Below are positions 44,698-56,217 of a DNA stretch of 64,000 nucleotides, one piece after another (position 1 is the first letter of the stretch; each line of letters opens with the position of its first letter). The stretch lies in assembly GCA_016703525.1 (NCBI GenBank), contig JADJBW010000012.1, forward strand, positions 69,318-133,317. The letters are read 5' to 3'. The translations under genes were made by a program, and so were the position numbers. The notes beneath the pieces are model-generated. The model saw only the letters and a list, made by a program, of their open reading frames with translations, searched no databases and was not told the DNA's origin. The stretch is from Actinomycetota bacterium (GTDB lineage Bacteria; Actinomycetota; Acidimicrobiia; Acidimicrobiales; Microtrichaceae).

Positions 44698-47600
44698 AAC
44701 AATGTCTCCTGTGACGGGTTCGCAGGCTTCGCTGACCGCTTCGCCGCCGTTGCTTTCGCCATCTTGTCGTGCAGCCGGCGGGCGACCTCAACCGCGTAGC
44801 GTTCGGTGGTTCAACTCCAGCAGGCGATCGAGAGTTCGTCCTTGGCGTCGGGAGAGACCGTGAACCGCATCCCCTGTGGCGTCTCCCAGTGGTCGTGATC
44901 GAGTTCAAGGTCACCCCAGCCGTACGCATCCCGAACTACCTGGTCAAGTTCAGCGTGTAATTCCCGGAGCCTGACGATGTCGTGTTCTTGGTCGTCGGCA
45001 GTGTGGACTCGGTTGTAAGTCTTGGTGAGTCCAAGCTGCGCTCGACTCATCAGGTCGCCTCGATAAGCGTCAAGTTTCCGGGCTGACGATTTCCACTTCG
45101 GCGGACGGTGACTTTGGCTGGGGGAAGGTGTTGAATACATCGGACGGGGAATAGCTCGGGTCTGTCCGCAGGGAGGCCGCATAAGTGACCGCCCACCACC
45201 AATGAAATCCGCTTGAAAGCACGCCAAAGTGGTGATCATCGTCATATGCCATGACAATCACTTTCTGCATGAATATCTGATTCGTCGTCACAAACATCGG
45301 CTGGACGGTCTTGCTCACTTCAGCGATAGCAAGCGTGCGATCCAGGCCCTTGATTGAGGCGTACAGACGCCCAGCCTGGTGTTCGTGCGTCCACCAACGA
45401 TCCCGAAGGGAGGGAGTCTTCAGTCGCTGCCTCTCTGGCTTGACGCGTTCTTCCAGGATTCTGAATGGTTCGACGAACTGACGGGCACTGCTCTCATCCA
45501 GACTTCCGAAGTCGATCACGTACCTCGACGCCGTTCCGGAGGGCGACGTATTAAGATCACGGCCGCTAAGGAATGGCCGAACTACCTGATGGTTCTTTGG
45601 ATCGGCCGCGAGGACGTTCATAGCCTCGGTTGCAGACAGCACAAACCCCTCGCCTCGAGGCTTTGATCCGATGTGAGCGAGCGACCAGTTCTCGGCTAGT
45701 TCGAATGGGTTACCGACGGCGCGCGTTCCCTTGCGCAGGAGGGTCGAGATCGATCCGACCTCCAGACCATCCAAAAAGAACCTGTTGCCCCATTCGCCCT
45801 CCCAGAGCCACAGAACGACTACCGAAACGGCAGCCCCATCACCGGGCCACGATGCCGCCGTTTTGGCTCGAGTGAGCACCCATGACCTCTCTACCAGGCG
45901 ATCTAGTCCGATCTCGCGAGATGCGGTCTGGGCGACCGTGTTCGTGGTCAACAGTCCAAGGGATCGGGCGAGAACCGCTGCCCTTAGCACGAAGAACGCC
46001 GCCAGGTCGGCCTTGCCGCGTTCTCCCCACCAAGGCGGGGTGACGAGGTAGTCGCGGTATTGGGCACCGTTCGCTGCGCTCGTCTGGGTAGAGCCAGCGT
46101 ATGGGGGGTTGCCTACGACGGCATCAAATCCGGACCGGCCGTCCTCAAGGAATACCTCGGGAAATGCCAACGGCCAATGGAGGCATCGCCGATCCGACGG
46201 CGATGGGATCTCATCGGGAAGGTCCGTACGTAGCCATCCAGTGGACACCCCACGCAATACCTCGAGCGCAGCGGCACGTTCGATCTCGGCGTGGTCGTCA
46301 TCGAGGATCGTGCGGATCCGCTCCATCTGAGGGTCGAGACGCAGTTCGAACGAGCTGCCAGCCTTGCCGGCTGTGCTCAGCGCCGCACCCACAACGGCAT
46401 CAGCGACGACGGTGAGTTCGGCGAGCCTTACTCGCAGCTCATCATGAAGTCGTTGCTTCTCGGTGGCATCGCGGATGTTGACGACCGACAGATTTTGAAG
46501 CCGGCGGGCGAGTTCGACGGCATCCTTGAGGCGCAGGTCAATCGCAACGGACTCGAAGCCTCGCTTTCCCTTCCGTTCGGACGGGTCGAGGTGGAGCCAC
46601 CGGAGCTGTTCCATGTCGGTGACGCCAAGCAGAGCGTCGCCGACCTGAATGGCGTGGTCCAAGAAGGTGAACGGCCGCTCCCAGGCCATGGTGGTAAGCC
46701 AGAGTGAAAGCTTGGCCATTTCGGCGGCGACGGGGTTCTTGTCGACGCCGTACAGGCAGTGGTCGACGATCTCGCGGCGGGCGAGGACGACCTGCTCCTC
46801 AGGAGAGGCTTGGGCTAGATCGGCGAGGCGGCTAGCGAAAGAACCCGCTCCAGGCCCGTGCGCGAGGACGGATTCGACGAGTCGGTCAGCAAGGTAGCGG
46901 CCGGCGGCGGTGAGAATCGCTCCGGACCCGACCGCTGGGTCGCACACGCGCAGCCCGAGGATCTCCGCAGGGAGACGAAGCTTCCACTTGGAAGGGTCGT
47001 CTTCGTTCTGCGGACCTGACCCGTACACCAGCGGCTCGAGCGCGTATTGGACAACCTCTTCGGCGAGGGCCTTGGTGGTGTATTGCGCGCCCATGTTGCG
47101 TCGGGTGGAGGTCTGAGTAACGAACAGCGATCCCGGGAGCAGCACGACGGGCAGCCCCCGCAAGTCGGCTCGGATGAGACCCCAGAAGGGAAGCACAGTC
47201 GCCACGATGTCGTCGTCGTGGCCGCATGCGACTCGGAGTCGGGCCAAGTCAACGCCGGACGGGTGCGTGTCCAGCAGCTGGTACAGCGCCGTTGCCTTCT
47301 TGTTGCAGCGGGTCTTGTCCGAGAGCCACTCGCAAAGGGTGTCGGGTCCGTCTGCGAAATGGGTTTCCAGTTCGGTGATCGTGATCTCGGGTTCGTTGCC
47401 TTCTGGGCCGACGAGCCCGATCGCCAACACATCGACGGGGGCGCAGCCGTGGTCGAGGAGGCCTTCGTAGCAGTGGCCGATCTGTTCGACGTCGAGAGCC
47501 TTGTAGCTCACCCGTTGGGCGACCTTGGTCCGTCCGGACTTCACCTCGACGGTGAGGAGGGCGTCGAGGATGGCCAGCACAGTGCGATCATCGATGGCAA

Positions 47601-48834
47601 CTGGTCGCTCCGGTCCTGTCGCTGCGTCGGGGGCGGGTCCGAGGTCAATGTCATTGACCACGAGGTGATCAGGGGCGCGGCGACCCTCGAGGAACGGGAA
47701 GCGGTCAGGGTCGAAGAGGCTGCCGCCATAGGCGGGGAGAGTCAGCCGGTTGTGGTTGACGCCGCCATGGACGGCCCGGAATGTCGCCAGGAGGCGGTGC
47801 CATGCGGTCGACCGACGTTCGAGTGCGTCCTCGCCGTCACGGGCTGAGCTCGTCCGCAGGTCGTCTCGCAGGGTGAGCACGGAGTAGGACTCGGCCCACA
47901 GGGGGTCCTCGGCCGGCAGCAGGCGCCGTTCCTCGGCGAAGAGGAGGAACACGAGCCGCATGAGCACTGTCACCGCCGACTCGTAAACCTCCGTCGAGGC
48001 AACGTCATTGAGCACCTTGCCACTCGAGGCCACGTCGTCTCGGGAGATGGCGGCAACCAGCAGTTCGACCGAGCGTCGCACCGAGGAGCCCAGACCCTTG
48101 GTGACCTCGGCCTCGGCGTTGGCGGCTCGTTCGAAGAGCCTCTCGAGGGTCTCGTCATTGGCGACCGCGAAGAACCGACGGGCACCGAGCAGCGCCACGA
48201 ACCCGGACTGGAGGATGCGTTCGTCAGCCAGGTCACCGACGCGCCACCGACATGAAGCGGCCGGGGCGCCCCGGGGGGCCCAGACTAGGGACCACTGGTC
48301 GTCGTCGGTGACCAGGGCCAGCGATATTCCACTTTCGCGGCACCATGTCTCGGCCCGTTGGATCGGGCTGGCCGGCCACGTGTCCCCCGACACGGTGACG
48401 TCGGTTCGCCGATCGAGGCGGGTGCCGAGCGGCCACACGAACACTCCGAGTCGGGTCTGGTTGGCGTGGTCGACGTCGAGGAGCGCCAGGTCGGGGCGGA
48501 GCTGCACCCCGTGTTCAGGTGAGCGCACCGACGCGGAGGCCGGAATCGCCTGGCCGTCGACCAGCTGGTCTCCCCAGTCCAATGCGGTGTCGAGCAACCA
48601 TGTCCGCAGCACAACCCGATCGGTCCCACCGTCGTTCAGATCCGCGACCTGCGCACGAAGCTCAGTGCGTTGGTCGGCGGGCATCGGTTCGAAGCCGTGA
48701 GGGAAGACCGCCGTGAGCTCAGTCGTCGTGAGGAAGGCACCATCGGGGTCGACGAGGGTCAACCAGTCCTGGATGGCCGCCTTCGGGTTAGCCTGTGGGC
48801 CGCGTCGCAGCGGTGCCGTGCGTGGTCCAGCCAT
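44694..48834 (-). CDS. drmMI: DISARM adenine-N6 methyltransferase DrmMI, frameshifted at the C-terminus
   Basis: About 1380 residues from ATG 48834, which overlaps the drmD stop. The first 1250 residues are one frame. The SAM-binding motif is RVCDPAVGSGAILTAAGRYL and the catalytic motif FDAVVGNPPYAGS identifies an N6-adenine enzyme. The frame shifts near 45080 to ARKLDAYRGDLMSRAQLGLT and GWGDLELDHDHWETP, then again near 44815 to YAVEVARRLHDKMAK, ending at 44694. The C-terminal part resembles that of PglX-type enzymes. It is expected to methylate host DNA to mark self. Sequence specificity cannot be read. Confidence 0.88.
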
Positions 48835-51800
48835 CAGTTCGCCTCCGGAATCAGGAGCGTGACGGCGGCGGGGAAGATGTGGCACTCGGGATCGGTAAAT
48901 CGGCGGCGAACCGCCGCGACCTCCCGAACGATCTCCTCGGGGATCTCTTCGAGGCGGCGGCGCAGCGCATCGAGGTCTCGTTGGGACTGTTCGCGCTCGG
49001 GTTCTGTGAAGAAGCTGAGCTGTTCGGAGCGGTCGGCAGCCAGCTTGTCGAGGTCGTTGGTGATCTGGCGCTGGAGATCGGTGAGCACAGCGCGAACGGC
49101 CTCGGCCTCAGGTCGGCCCGCTCTGACAGCTCTCGCTGCTTCGATTCCTGCACGGTCTCGGACCGGCGATCGAGCGCTTTGGCCAGGCTGGGTTCGACCA
49201 CGGTGTCCCACCAGCGGATCGCCTCCGCGATCGCCGAGGTGTCAGCGGGCGTGTCGCCCGCGGCCTCGAGGAGGGTGTCGAGGTCGCGGAGGGTGTCGAT
49301 GCGGGCGAAGCGGCCACTGCGAACTCGCCCGCCGGCTACCACCAGTTCCTCGTGGAGTCGATGGCCATCTGCCCCGGTGATGACGAGACGTGCGTGGCAA
49401 ATCACCCCGACATCGCCGACCCCGAGCACCTCGGGAACAGCCCGCACGGTTCGTGCGGTGGCCCGGGAGAGGTTCTGCTTCCGCCCGGTGGCCCACACCT
49501 CGGCCTCAGCAACCGCAGGGACTGGGTGACGAGACGGTGTCCGAGGTGGCAGAACACCACGTCGTCGCGTCCCGCCGCGAGCTCGGTATCGAAGGTGAAC
49601 GGCAGCTCGTCGCCCGAAAGTCGATCGGTCATGCCCTCAGAGGTTCGCTGCCATGACCCGCCCAGCGGTGGGAGCCGGAACTCGCCATCGACGGCCGTGC
49701 GGGTGAGCGAGGGCTGGTTGGCGACGTCGAGTGCGGTGGCGACGACCCGCTCGACCCGCTCGGGGGTGAGGGCGAGTTCGTCGATGGATTCCTGGAGGCG
49801 GTCGTGGCAGCGGGCCAGGCCCTCGCGGAGCTTGCGCTCGACCTGGAGCACCTTCGTGGCGGGTTTACTGCGGGCGCGGTCGATGGCGTCGTCGTCGATG
49901 CTGGATCGCTTGCCGAGCATGGCGTCACCGACCTGGTCGGCGAGCACGGACCCGACCGAGCCAAGGTCATCCCGGATTTGTTCGACCTTGTAGGCAACCC
50001 GGGAGAGGAACCCGAGCTCTGTAGCGAACCCCGACCGATCCTCTTCCCAGCCTTCGGGGACGAAGTGGCGGATCTCCACGTATGGATGCGGTTGTCCGTG
50101 GCGGTCGACGCGGCCGTTGCGCTGCTCCAGCCGCGACGGGTTCCACGGGATCTCCCAGTGGAGCATCCGCCAGCAGTGGCGCTGGAGGTCGATGCCCTCC
50201 GACGCGGCATCGGTGGCCACGAGGATCCGCACCGGCGAGCGGGACGGGTTGGCCTGGAACTCGGCCTTGGTGCGCTCGCGGTCGTCGGTGTCCATGCCGC
50301 CGTACAGGGTGGCGATCCGTGAACCGTTGTCGCCGCCGAAGCCGTTGGTGAGCAGGAGATCGATTAGCCACTTCTGGGTGTCTCGGTACTCGGTGAAGAT
50401 GATGACCCGCTCGTCGGTCCACCCGCCGTCGGAGGTGCGACACGCCTCCATGAGCCACGCCAACATCGCGGTGGCCCGGGCATCGGGACGATGCGCGCTC
50501 CTCCACCCAACCACTGAGCCGGTTCAGAGATCCCGATCCTCAGCGGTGAGCGGGGCCTGGCCTCGGGCCGCGGTAGCGAGCGCCTCGGCGGCCACCTCGC
50601 CCGTCTCGTCATCGCCCGCTTCGTCGTCGCTACGGTCCCATGCCGCTTGCATCTGGGCGTCGCTGGCCGGCGCCCGTATGGACTCGCGCTTGTCCAGGGT
50701 GATCCGGTGCTGAGCCAGCGTGTTCGCAAACGCTGCCGGCGACGACAGGAGGCGCTTCTTCAACAGCAACGTCACGAAGTCGGCCGCCGACCGCTTCGAT
50801 CCCCTCGAGTGCTGACCGCGGCGCGACTCGGCGTAGCGCTCCAGCAGCTCGTGAGCCATGCGCTCGTCCTCGGGATAGTTGACCGGCATCGCTTCCACTC
50901 GCCGGTCAGCAAAGCGCGGCGACCCGTCCGGGTTGGGTGGCAATGCCTCGCGAAGATCGCGCTTGAGCCGACGGACCAGGACCCTGGCCAACTGTTCCGG
51001 GTTGGGATCCACCCCACGGGCGAACCGCTGCGGGTCAAGCAGCTCCAGCAGCGCGGTGAAGCTCTCCTTGTAGCCGTTGTGCGGTGTCGCCGAGAGGAAC
51101 AGGCGGTGCTCGCAGTGCGGGGCCAGGCGTTGGATGGCCTTCGTTCGCAGCGAGTCGATCGCGTACTTCCCGCGGCCTGACGGCGCAGCGGAGTGCACCT
51201 CGTCCACGATCAGCAGATCGAACCGGCGAGGAGCACGACGATGATCGACGCCGGAGAGAACCTCGTCGAGCAGCGACTGTGCCCGACGGTCCTTCAACCA
51301 GTCAATCGACACGATCAGCCGAGGGAACGACGTGAATACGTTGGTACCGACACCACGATCCCGGCGGAGCTGACGAACCGCGTCGGTGTTCACGATGCGG
51401 AACTCAAGGCCGAACCGGTCCCGCATCTCCTCCTGCCACTTCACACATAGGCCAGCCGGACATACAACGACCACCGTTCGTGCCCGATGCCGCAACATCA
51501 GTTCCTGTACGACGAGCCCCGCCTCGATCGTCTTGCCCAAGCCGACGTCGTCGGCGATCAGCAAGTTGGCCCGAGGCATCCGCACCGCCCGAACCACCGG
51601 GTCGAGCTGGTAGTCCTCGATCGTGATCCCTGACCGGAACGGTGCTTGCAGCGCTCGTGAGTCGGCAGTGGCAACTGCGCCCCATCGGACGGCATCCAAA
51701 AAGGCGTCGAGACGCTCAGGAGCGTCCAACCGACCGAGATCGGGACGCGGGAGCTCCTGGTGTGCGGGATGACCTGAGCGCCAGACTCAATCTCCCAGAT

Positions 51801-52007
51801 CACCGCCAGCTCGTCGCCAAAACCATCGTCCTCCAACGAGGACATGCGAACGAGATGCTGAGGCCGGGTGCCCGAGATCGCATCCGCCGGCAAGGACGAC
51901 GGCGTGACCTCATTGACCGCCCAGATGCGGTCGCGACAACGCACCACCTGGCCGAGTTCCGGCACGATATGGTCGCCTCGGGCGGCTACTTGAATCGAAC
52001 TGTTCAA
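48834..52007 (-). CDS. drmD: DISARM SNF2-type helicase DrmD, several frameshifts
   Basis: The region equals 1058 codons. The N-terminal domain is VPELGQVVRCRDRIWAVNEV; the start is TTG 52007 or GTG 51965. The frame shifts near 51770, 50527, 50485, 49510 and 49120. The SNF2 core reads IADDVGLGKTIEAGLVVQEL (motif I), LLIVDEVHSAAPSG (DEVH), LFLSATPHNGYKESF, then VIIFTEYRDTQKWL, LVATDAASEGIDLQ and RNGRVDRHGQPHPY. The C-terminus is helical (DLDALRRRLEEIPEEIVREV). It heads the DISARM genes, and all five DISARM genes overlap by up to four bases, suggesting one transcript. Confidence 0.87.
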
Positions 52008-52140
52008 CTGGTGCTATCCCGCTCTTCCGCCACTGGACCAGAGTAAGCGACAGAGCTGACAGTCAACGCCTGAAGTGGTGCCTGTCGTCGCAGCACGGAT
52101 CGCCTGACGAAGCGCGCGCCGCTGGCGACTCGACTCTGCC

Positions 52141-52626
52141 CTACGCCGCCTTCGACCGAGGCAACCGACCGTGGACCTGCTTGTAGCCCGTACGCCAGAC
52201 GCGTTGCCGAGTGTCGAGAGTGAGGTTGGCGGCGACCTTCGCCGGGCGGCGCTCGATTGGGTACGAGCGGATCCGCTCCCACATCGCCGCAGCCACCACT
52301 GCCGCTGTCTCCTCGGGACACCAAGCGCCACAGGTGCAGAACTTCACCGTCAGGTTCTTGACCGACGGCATCATCGCCTGCAGCACGGTCCTCGCCGCGA
52401 GGTCCTCGGTGGCAGCGACGCGCACCAGTGCGAGCAGCATTGCGTCAGATCCTTTCGGGTTGCCGCGCTCGTTGATGCGCTCGACCACCTCGGCGAGCGA
52501 GCGCATGCCAACGATGGCCGGCTCGCTCTCCGCCCATCGTCGCAAGGCAACGCGTCCGCGGGCGCTGCCTCCGATCCGCTCCCACTCGCGATCCAGTTGG
52601 CGCAGCACGCCGGGTCCTGAGTCCAT
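52141..52626 (-). CDS. Actinobacterial protein of unknown function
   Basis: 161 residues from ATG 52626. It is helical and soluble, with IVGMRSLAEVVERINERG near 35, DAMLLALVRVAATEDLAART near 58, and a Cys pair in VKFCTCGAWCPEE near 88, followed by AAAMWERIRSYPIERRPAKV. The last part looks like a nucleic-acid-binding helix set, but I do not recognise the family. It lies at the edge between the DISARM genes and the Tad locus and is divergent from the HxlR-type gene. Confidence 0.6.
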   Translation of the reverse strand: MDSGPGVLRQLDREWERIGGSARGRVALRRWAESEPAIVGMRSLAEVVERINERGNPKGSDAMLLALVRVAATEDLAARTVLQAMMPSVKNLTVKFCTCGAWCPEETAAVVAAAMWERIRSYPIERRPAKVAANLTLDTRQRVWRTGYKQVHGRLPRSKAA

Positions 52627-52793
52627 GTCGTCGTCCTCTCGTCGTTGGTGACGAGAGCCACGATGAGTGGTCAGGATGGACGGCGATCTGAACGAAGCGG
52701 ACGGCTCCCACAAGTAGTTGCCAGGGCGCCGAAGTGGTCAGGGGTGACCGAAATGGTCCCTCCGAACTCTCCACTGAACGCGATTGAAAGATA

Positions 52794-53261
52794 TTGAAAT
52801 TCATTCAGCGTTCTGGCACCGTCACCGGGAGGCGGGGCGGCGGAGGGTCTCAATGGGCGGAACGGTGGAATCGGACGGCTTGGTCATCCCTGACCAACGG
52901 GCGGCCGAGCGCGACACGACGGTGCGAGATCGTGCTCGGCCTGCTCGCCCGGAAGTGGATGATCCCGATCCTCGTGGAGCTCGCCGCTGCGCCTCGACGT
53001 CGGCAGTACCTCTTCGTCCGACTGAAGGTCTCGAGCAGCCGCCTCGATCCGACGATCCAGGAACTGATGAGGTGGGGCCTCATCGAGCGGGCCTGGATCC
53101 CCAACGGCCGGAGCGACGGGCCGGGCATCGCGATCTCCGCGCTTGGCCGGTCGATGCTCGACCTGGTGACGACACTGGGCGAATGGCAACACGCACACCT
53201 TTCCCTGCTCTCAGCCAACGACTCCGACTGGCGGTCGACGCATCCCGACGACGCCGTCTGA
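52794..53261 (+). CDS. HxlR-type winged-helix transcriptional regulator
   Basis: The conserved domain starts at CEIVLGLLARKWMIPILVEL and goes on to SSSRLDPTIQELMRWGLIER, the winged helix of HxlR proteins, then GIAISALGRSMLDLVTTLGE. The first 40 codons of this frame look non-coding. A start at ATG 52853 in the neighbouring frame (MGGTVESDGLVIPDQRAAER), joined by a one-base shift near 52918, is more convincing. Such regulators respond to redox or small molecules; the target is unknown. Confidence 0.65.
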   Translation: MKFIQRSGTVTGRRGGGGSQWAERWNRTAWSSLTNGRPSATRRCEIVLGLLARKWMIPILVELAAAPRRRQYLFVRLKVSSSRLDPTIQELMRWGLIERAWIPNGRSDGPGIAISALGRSMLDLVTTLGEWQHAHLSLLSANDSDWRSTHPDDAV

Positions 53262-53359
53262 TCATCAGCAGGTGCTCGCACCCGCTGGCGGGTGTACTGG
53301 GCCGATGGCGGCAGCGTTTCCCCGTTGAACGCACGTCCGACGAGCCGTTCGATGGCGGG

Positions 53360-53992
53360 ATGAACAACCGTCGGTCGACGCCGCGGAAGCGATGGTCAGC
53401 CCTGACCATCGGTCTGATCGTCCTGATTTCTTGCGGGTGTTCAGACGGACGTTCAGACAAACGTTCAGACGCGGGTGGTTCAAAGGGCGGCGTGAAAGCC
53501 ACCACCACGTCGGCCCTGGCCGCCGAAACGACCACGAGCAGCGGGCCGTCGACGACGAGCGCCGCTACGACGTCCGCCGACCCGACCAACGAACCGGTGC
53601 TCACCGCGTACCTCGGGTTCTGGGACCTCTACATCGAGCTAGGTGGCACTCCGCCTCCGTTCGACCCGGCGAGCGTGACGGCACGGCTTGACCAGCTGAC
53701 CACCGGCGCCGAGCGAACCCAGCTGTTCGACTTCCTTCAGAAGAACGCTGCGACTGGTCTCGTGCTCCGAGGCGACATCGCTCACTCGCCGGACGTCGTG
53801 TCGAACGACGGAACGGTGGCGGTCGTTGAGGACTGCATGGACGACCGGATCGGTGTCTACCGAGTCGCTGACAGCTCTCGAACCGACACCGACGATCCTG
53901 CCCGCCGGCTCTACACCGTTGCCCTGCGTCAAAGCGACCGCGGCTGGAAGGTCGAAACCGTCACGACGAGGCCGGAGCCGTGCACCGTCTGA
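53360..53992 (+). CDS. Putative secreted lipoprotein with Thr/Ser-rich linker
   Basis: 210 residues from ATG 53360; the same frame is open further upstream but only as shadow of the HxlR-type gene. The signal peptide WSALTIGLIVLISCGC ends in a lipobox-like ISCGC. A low-complexity Ser/Thr/Ala region follows, then a folded domain with TAYLGFWDLYIELGGTPPPF and DPARRLYTVALRQSDRGWKV. No family is recognised. It begins the run of exported proteins leading into the Tad genes; the next gene starts before its stop. Confidence 0.65.
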   Translation: MNNRRSTPRKRWSALTIGLIVLISCGCSDGRSDKRSDAGGSKGGVKATTTSALAAETTTSSGPSTTSAATTSADPTNEPVLTAYLGFWDLYIELGGTPPPFDPASVTARLDQLTTGAERTQLFDFLQKNAATGLVLRGDIAHSPDVVSNDGTVAVVEDCMDDRIGVYRVADSSRTDTDDPARRLYTVALRQSDRGWKVETVTTRPEPCTV

Positions 53993-54820
53993 TCCGCGCC
54001 CTACGGGGCGCCACCGCTGTCGGCGTTGCCGCGTGGTTCGGGCTCATTGCGCTAGCCCCACCGGCTGCAGCCGACGGTGCTGGCGGTGCCGTTACCGACG
54101 ACAATGGCATCGACTACGGCGCCATCGCCGGCGACCACAACGGCGGTGGCAACCAAGCCGGCGGCAGCGGCGGCAGCGGATCCGGCCCCTCGTGCACCTA
54201 CGTCTTGATGGGAGCGCCCGACGGGTTTCCCCGTCCACGACATCGACGGGCACATCGTCGAGGTTGCTACCGGCGGCGCTTGGTACGAGAAGACTTGCGA
54301 CGGTGTGTTCTACGGGGCGGTGTACCTCGCCGGCCCTCCCGATGCTGTCGACCCGGCAGCAGTGGCGGCCGGGGTGCTCAAGCGCATGACCATCCCGGTC
54401 CCCGATGTCGCCTTTAGTCCATCCGGCGACCAGATCGTCAACCTCGCGAGCTGGTTTTGGATCCCCAACTGGGGTCCACTCACCGGCACGGCGACCGTCG
54501 GCGGCATCACCGTTCGAGTCACCGCCGAACCTGCGAGCGCCCGCTGGACCTTCGGCGACGGCACCACGACAACGTGCGCCCCTGGGATCGCGTGGACACC
54601 CACCGCCGACGAACGCCGCGCCTGCACCCACGTGTGGACCCGATCGTCGGCGTCGCAACCGTCGGAGAGCTTCCGGCTGGGCGTCACCGTCAACTGGACC
54701 GCCTCGTACACGGTCACCGGCGGCGCCGGCGGTGGGGCGCTCGCACCGCTGACACGAACGGCGGCTACCACCGTCCGAGTCGCCGAAGTCCAGGCAATCA
54801 ACGACCGAGCAGGAGGATGA
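53980..54820 (+). CDS. Exported protein with PKD-like C-terminal domain, frameshifted
   Basis: A signal peptide (AVGVAAWFGLIALAPPAAA) begins the first frame from GTG 53980, followed by a Gly/Asn-rich stretch and SCTYVLMGAPDGFP. Near 54225 one extra base breaks the frame; the second frame continues VHDIDGHIVEVATGGAWYEK and FYGAVYLAGPP. The end has WTFGDGTTTTCAPG and ERRACTHVWTRSSA, spacing typical of PKD-fold domains. The total length (841 bp) leaves one base over, as expected for a one-base insertion. It may be a pilus-associated surface protein. Confidence 0.65.
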
Positions 54821-54822
54821 CC

Positions 54823-55513
54823 GTGACCGCCATCGCCAACCGAAGCGTGTCCCGAAACGGGACGACACCGACGACAAGGTAGGTCTGGACCACCGACAGG
54901 GACGTTGCCCAAGGCGGCGAGATCACCAAGATCGAGGAACACCGGCCGCGTCGCGATCGGGCTCATCGTGCTCGCACTCAGTGCGCTCGGCGCAGTCGTG
55001 CTCTTCTCGTCTGCGGCCGACCGGGTCGCCGTGATCGGCATCGATCGCGACGTCGAGGTCGGCCAGAAGCTCACCGAGGCCGACCTCCGTGAAGTGTCCA
55101 TCGCCGGCGGAGGTGGCCTTCGGAGCATCTCCGCCGATGACGCCGGATCGGTCGTCGGTCGGACGGCCACGGTCCGCCTGCTCGCCGGCTCGCTGCTCAA
55201 TCCCGACCAGATTGCCGACGGACCGACCTTGCCGGAAGGCACCGTGATCGCCGGAGCGGTGTTGAAGGGTGGCCAATACCCGGTGGGGCTCGCGATCGGC
55301 GACACGGTCGACGTCATCGAGACAACGACCCCTGATGCCAGCGGCGCCGGCCAGCCGGTCGTACGAGGGACCGCAACCGTCATCGACATCGCCGAACCAG
55401 ATGACGGCCAGAGTCAGATGCTGGTATCGCTCGCTGTCCCCGCCGATTCGGCCACGGCCGTCTCGGCAGCTGGAGCCGCCGGCCGGCTCAGCCTCGTCGT
55501 AACGACGCCATGA
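54823..55513 (+). CDS. SAF-domain protein (CpaB-like), frameshifted near the N-terminus
   Basis: The main frame, open from TTG 54905, gives 202 residues with a membrane helix (GLIVLALSALGAVVLFSS) and the SAF core VEVGQKLTEADLREVSIAG, LLAGSLLNPDQI and VIAGAVLKGGQYP. A GTG at 54823 with AGGAGG six bases upstream starts a 19-residue reading (VTAIANRSVSRNG) whose style fits the usual N-terminus of such proteins. The two join if one base near 54880 is removed. CpaB-like proteins assemble with the Flp/Tad secretion channel; in Gram-positives this membrane-anchored form is thought to guide the pilus across the wall. Confidence 0.7.
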
Positions 55514-56217
55514 GCGGGCTCATCTGCATCGCCGGCGGGAAGGGGTCGCCCGGAGCGACCACGTTCGCACTCGCGCTCGCACTCAGCGACCTGGAGCCCG
55601 TCACCCTCGTCGACGCCGACCCCGACGGCGGTGATCTCGCTGCATGGCTCGGCATCTCAGCGACGCCTGGTTTGGTGTCGCTCGCAGCGGCGGCGCGACA
55701 CAGCTTCGCCGGTGGCGAGTTCGTGCGACACGTCCAGCACGTCCAGACCGGAATCAAGCTCCTCGGGTCGCCATCCTCGCCCGAGCAGGTCGAGGCCTCA
55801 CTCACCAGCCTTGGGCGACCGTTCGCCCAGATCCTCGCTGCCGGACCCGCGATCGCCGACATCGGGCGGTGGCGTTCGGGATCACCGGCGACGGAACTGG
55901 TCGGCGCGGCACACGCGATCGTCCTCGTCGTCCACCCGACCGTCGCCGGGGTCGCACACGCCCGATACCAGTACGAGGACCTGACGACGCGATGCACCAA
56001 CGTCGTGGTCGCGTGCCGCGGCGACCGCCCCTACAACGCAGCGGAGGTCGCTGAGGCGATCGGCTGCGCAGCCGCGTTCTCGATTCCAACGGATCGCGTC
56101 GGTGCATCGATGCTCACCGGTTCGACCCGGGAGCGGTGGCTTCGGCGGACGCCGCTCGTTCGCTCGGCGCACGATCTGCGCCACTCGATCAGTCCCGCCG
56201 AGGAGGTCGCGTCGTGA
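55510..56217 (+). CDS. cpaE: CpaE/MinD-like P-loop ATPase of the Tad locus
   Basis: 235 residues, ATG overlapping the previous stop (ATGA). The deviant Walker A motif is IAGGKGSPGATTFALALA at residues 7-24, followed by VTLVDADPDGGDLAAWLG, the usual Walker A' and switch region of the ParA/MinD group. The C-terminal part is short. TadZ/CpaE-type proteins localise Tad pilus machinery. The next gene starts within the stop codon (GTGA). Confidence 0.78.
   Translation: MSGLICIAGGKGSPGATTFALALALSDLEPVTLVDADPDGGDLAAWLGISATPGLVSLAAAARHSFAGGEFVRHVQHVQTGIKLLGSPSSPEQVEASLTSLGRPFAQILAAGPAIADIGRWRSGSPATELVGAAHAIVLVVHPTVAGVAHARYQYEDLTTRCTNVVVACRGDRPYNAAEVAEAIGCAAAFSIPTDRVGASMLTGSTRERWLRRTPLVRSAHDLRHSISPAEEVAS

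Noticed and set aside
51985..52045. tRNA-like text on the minus strand (GTTCGATTC preceded by a D-arm-like stretch)
   Set aside because: The T-stem and acceptor stem do not pair, and no anticodon stem fits. It overlaps the probable drmD start. It is also on the wrong strand to be a direct repeat of the ssrA end.
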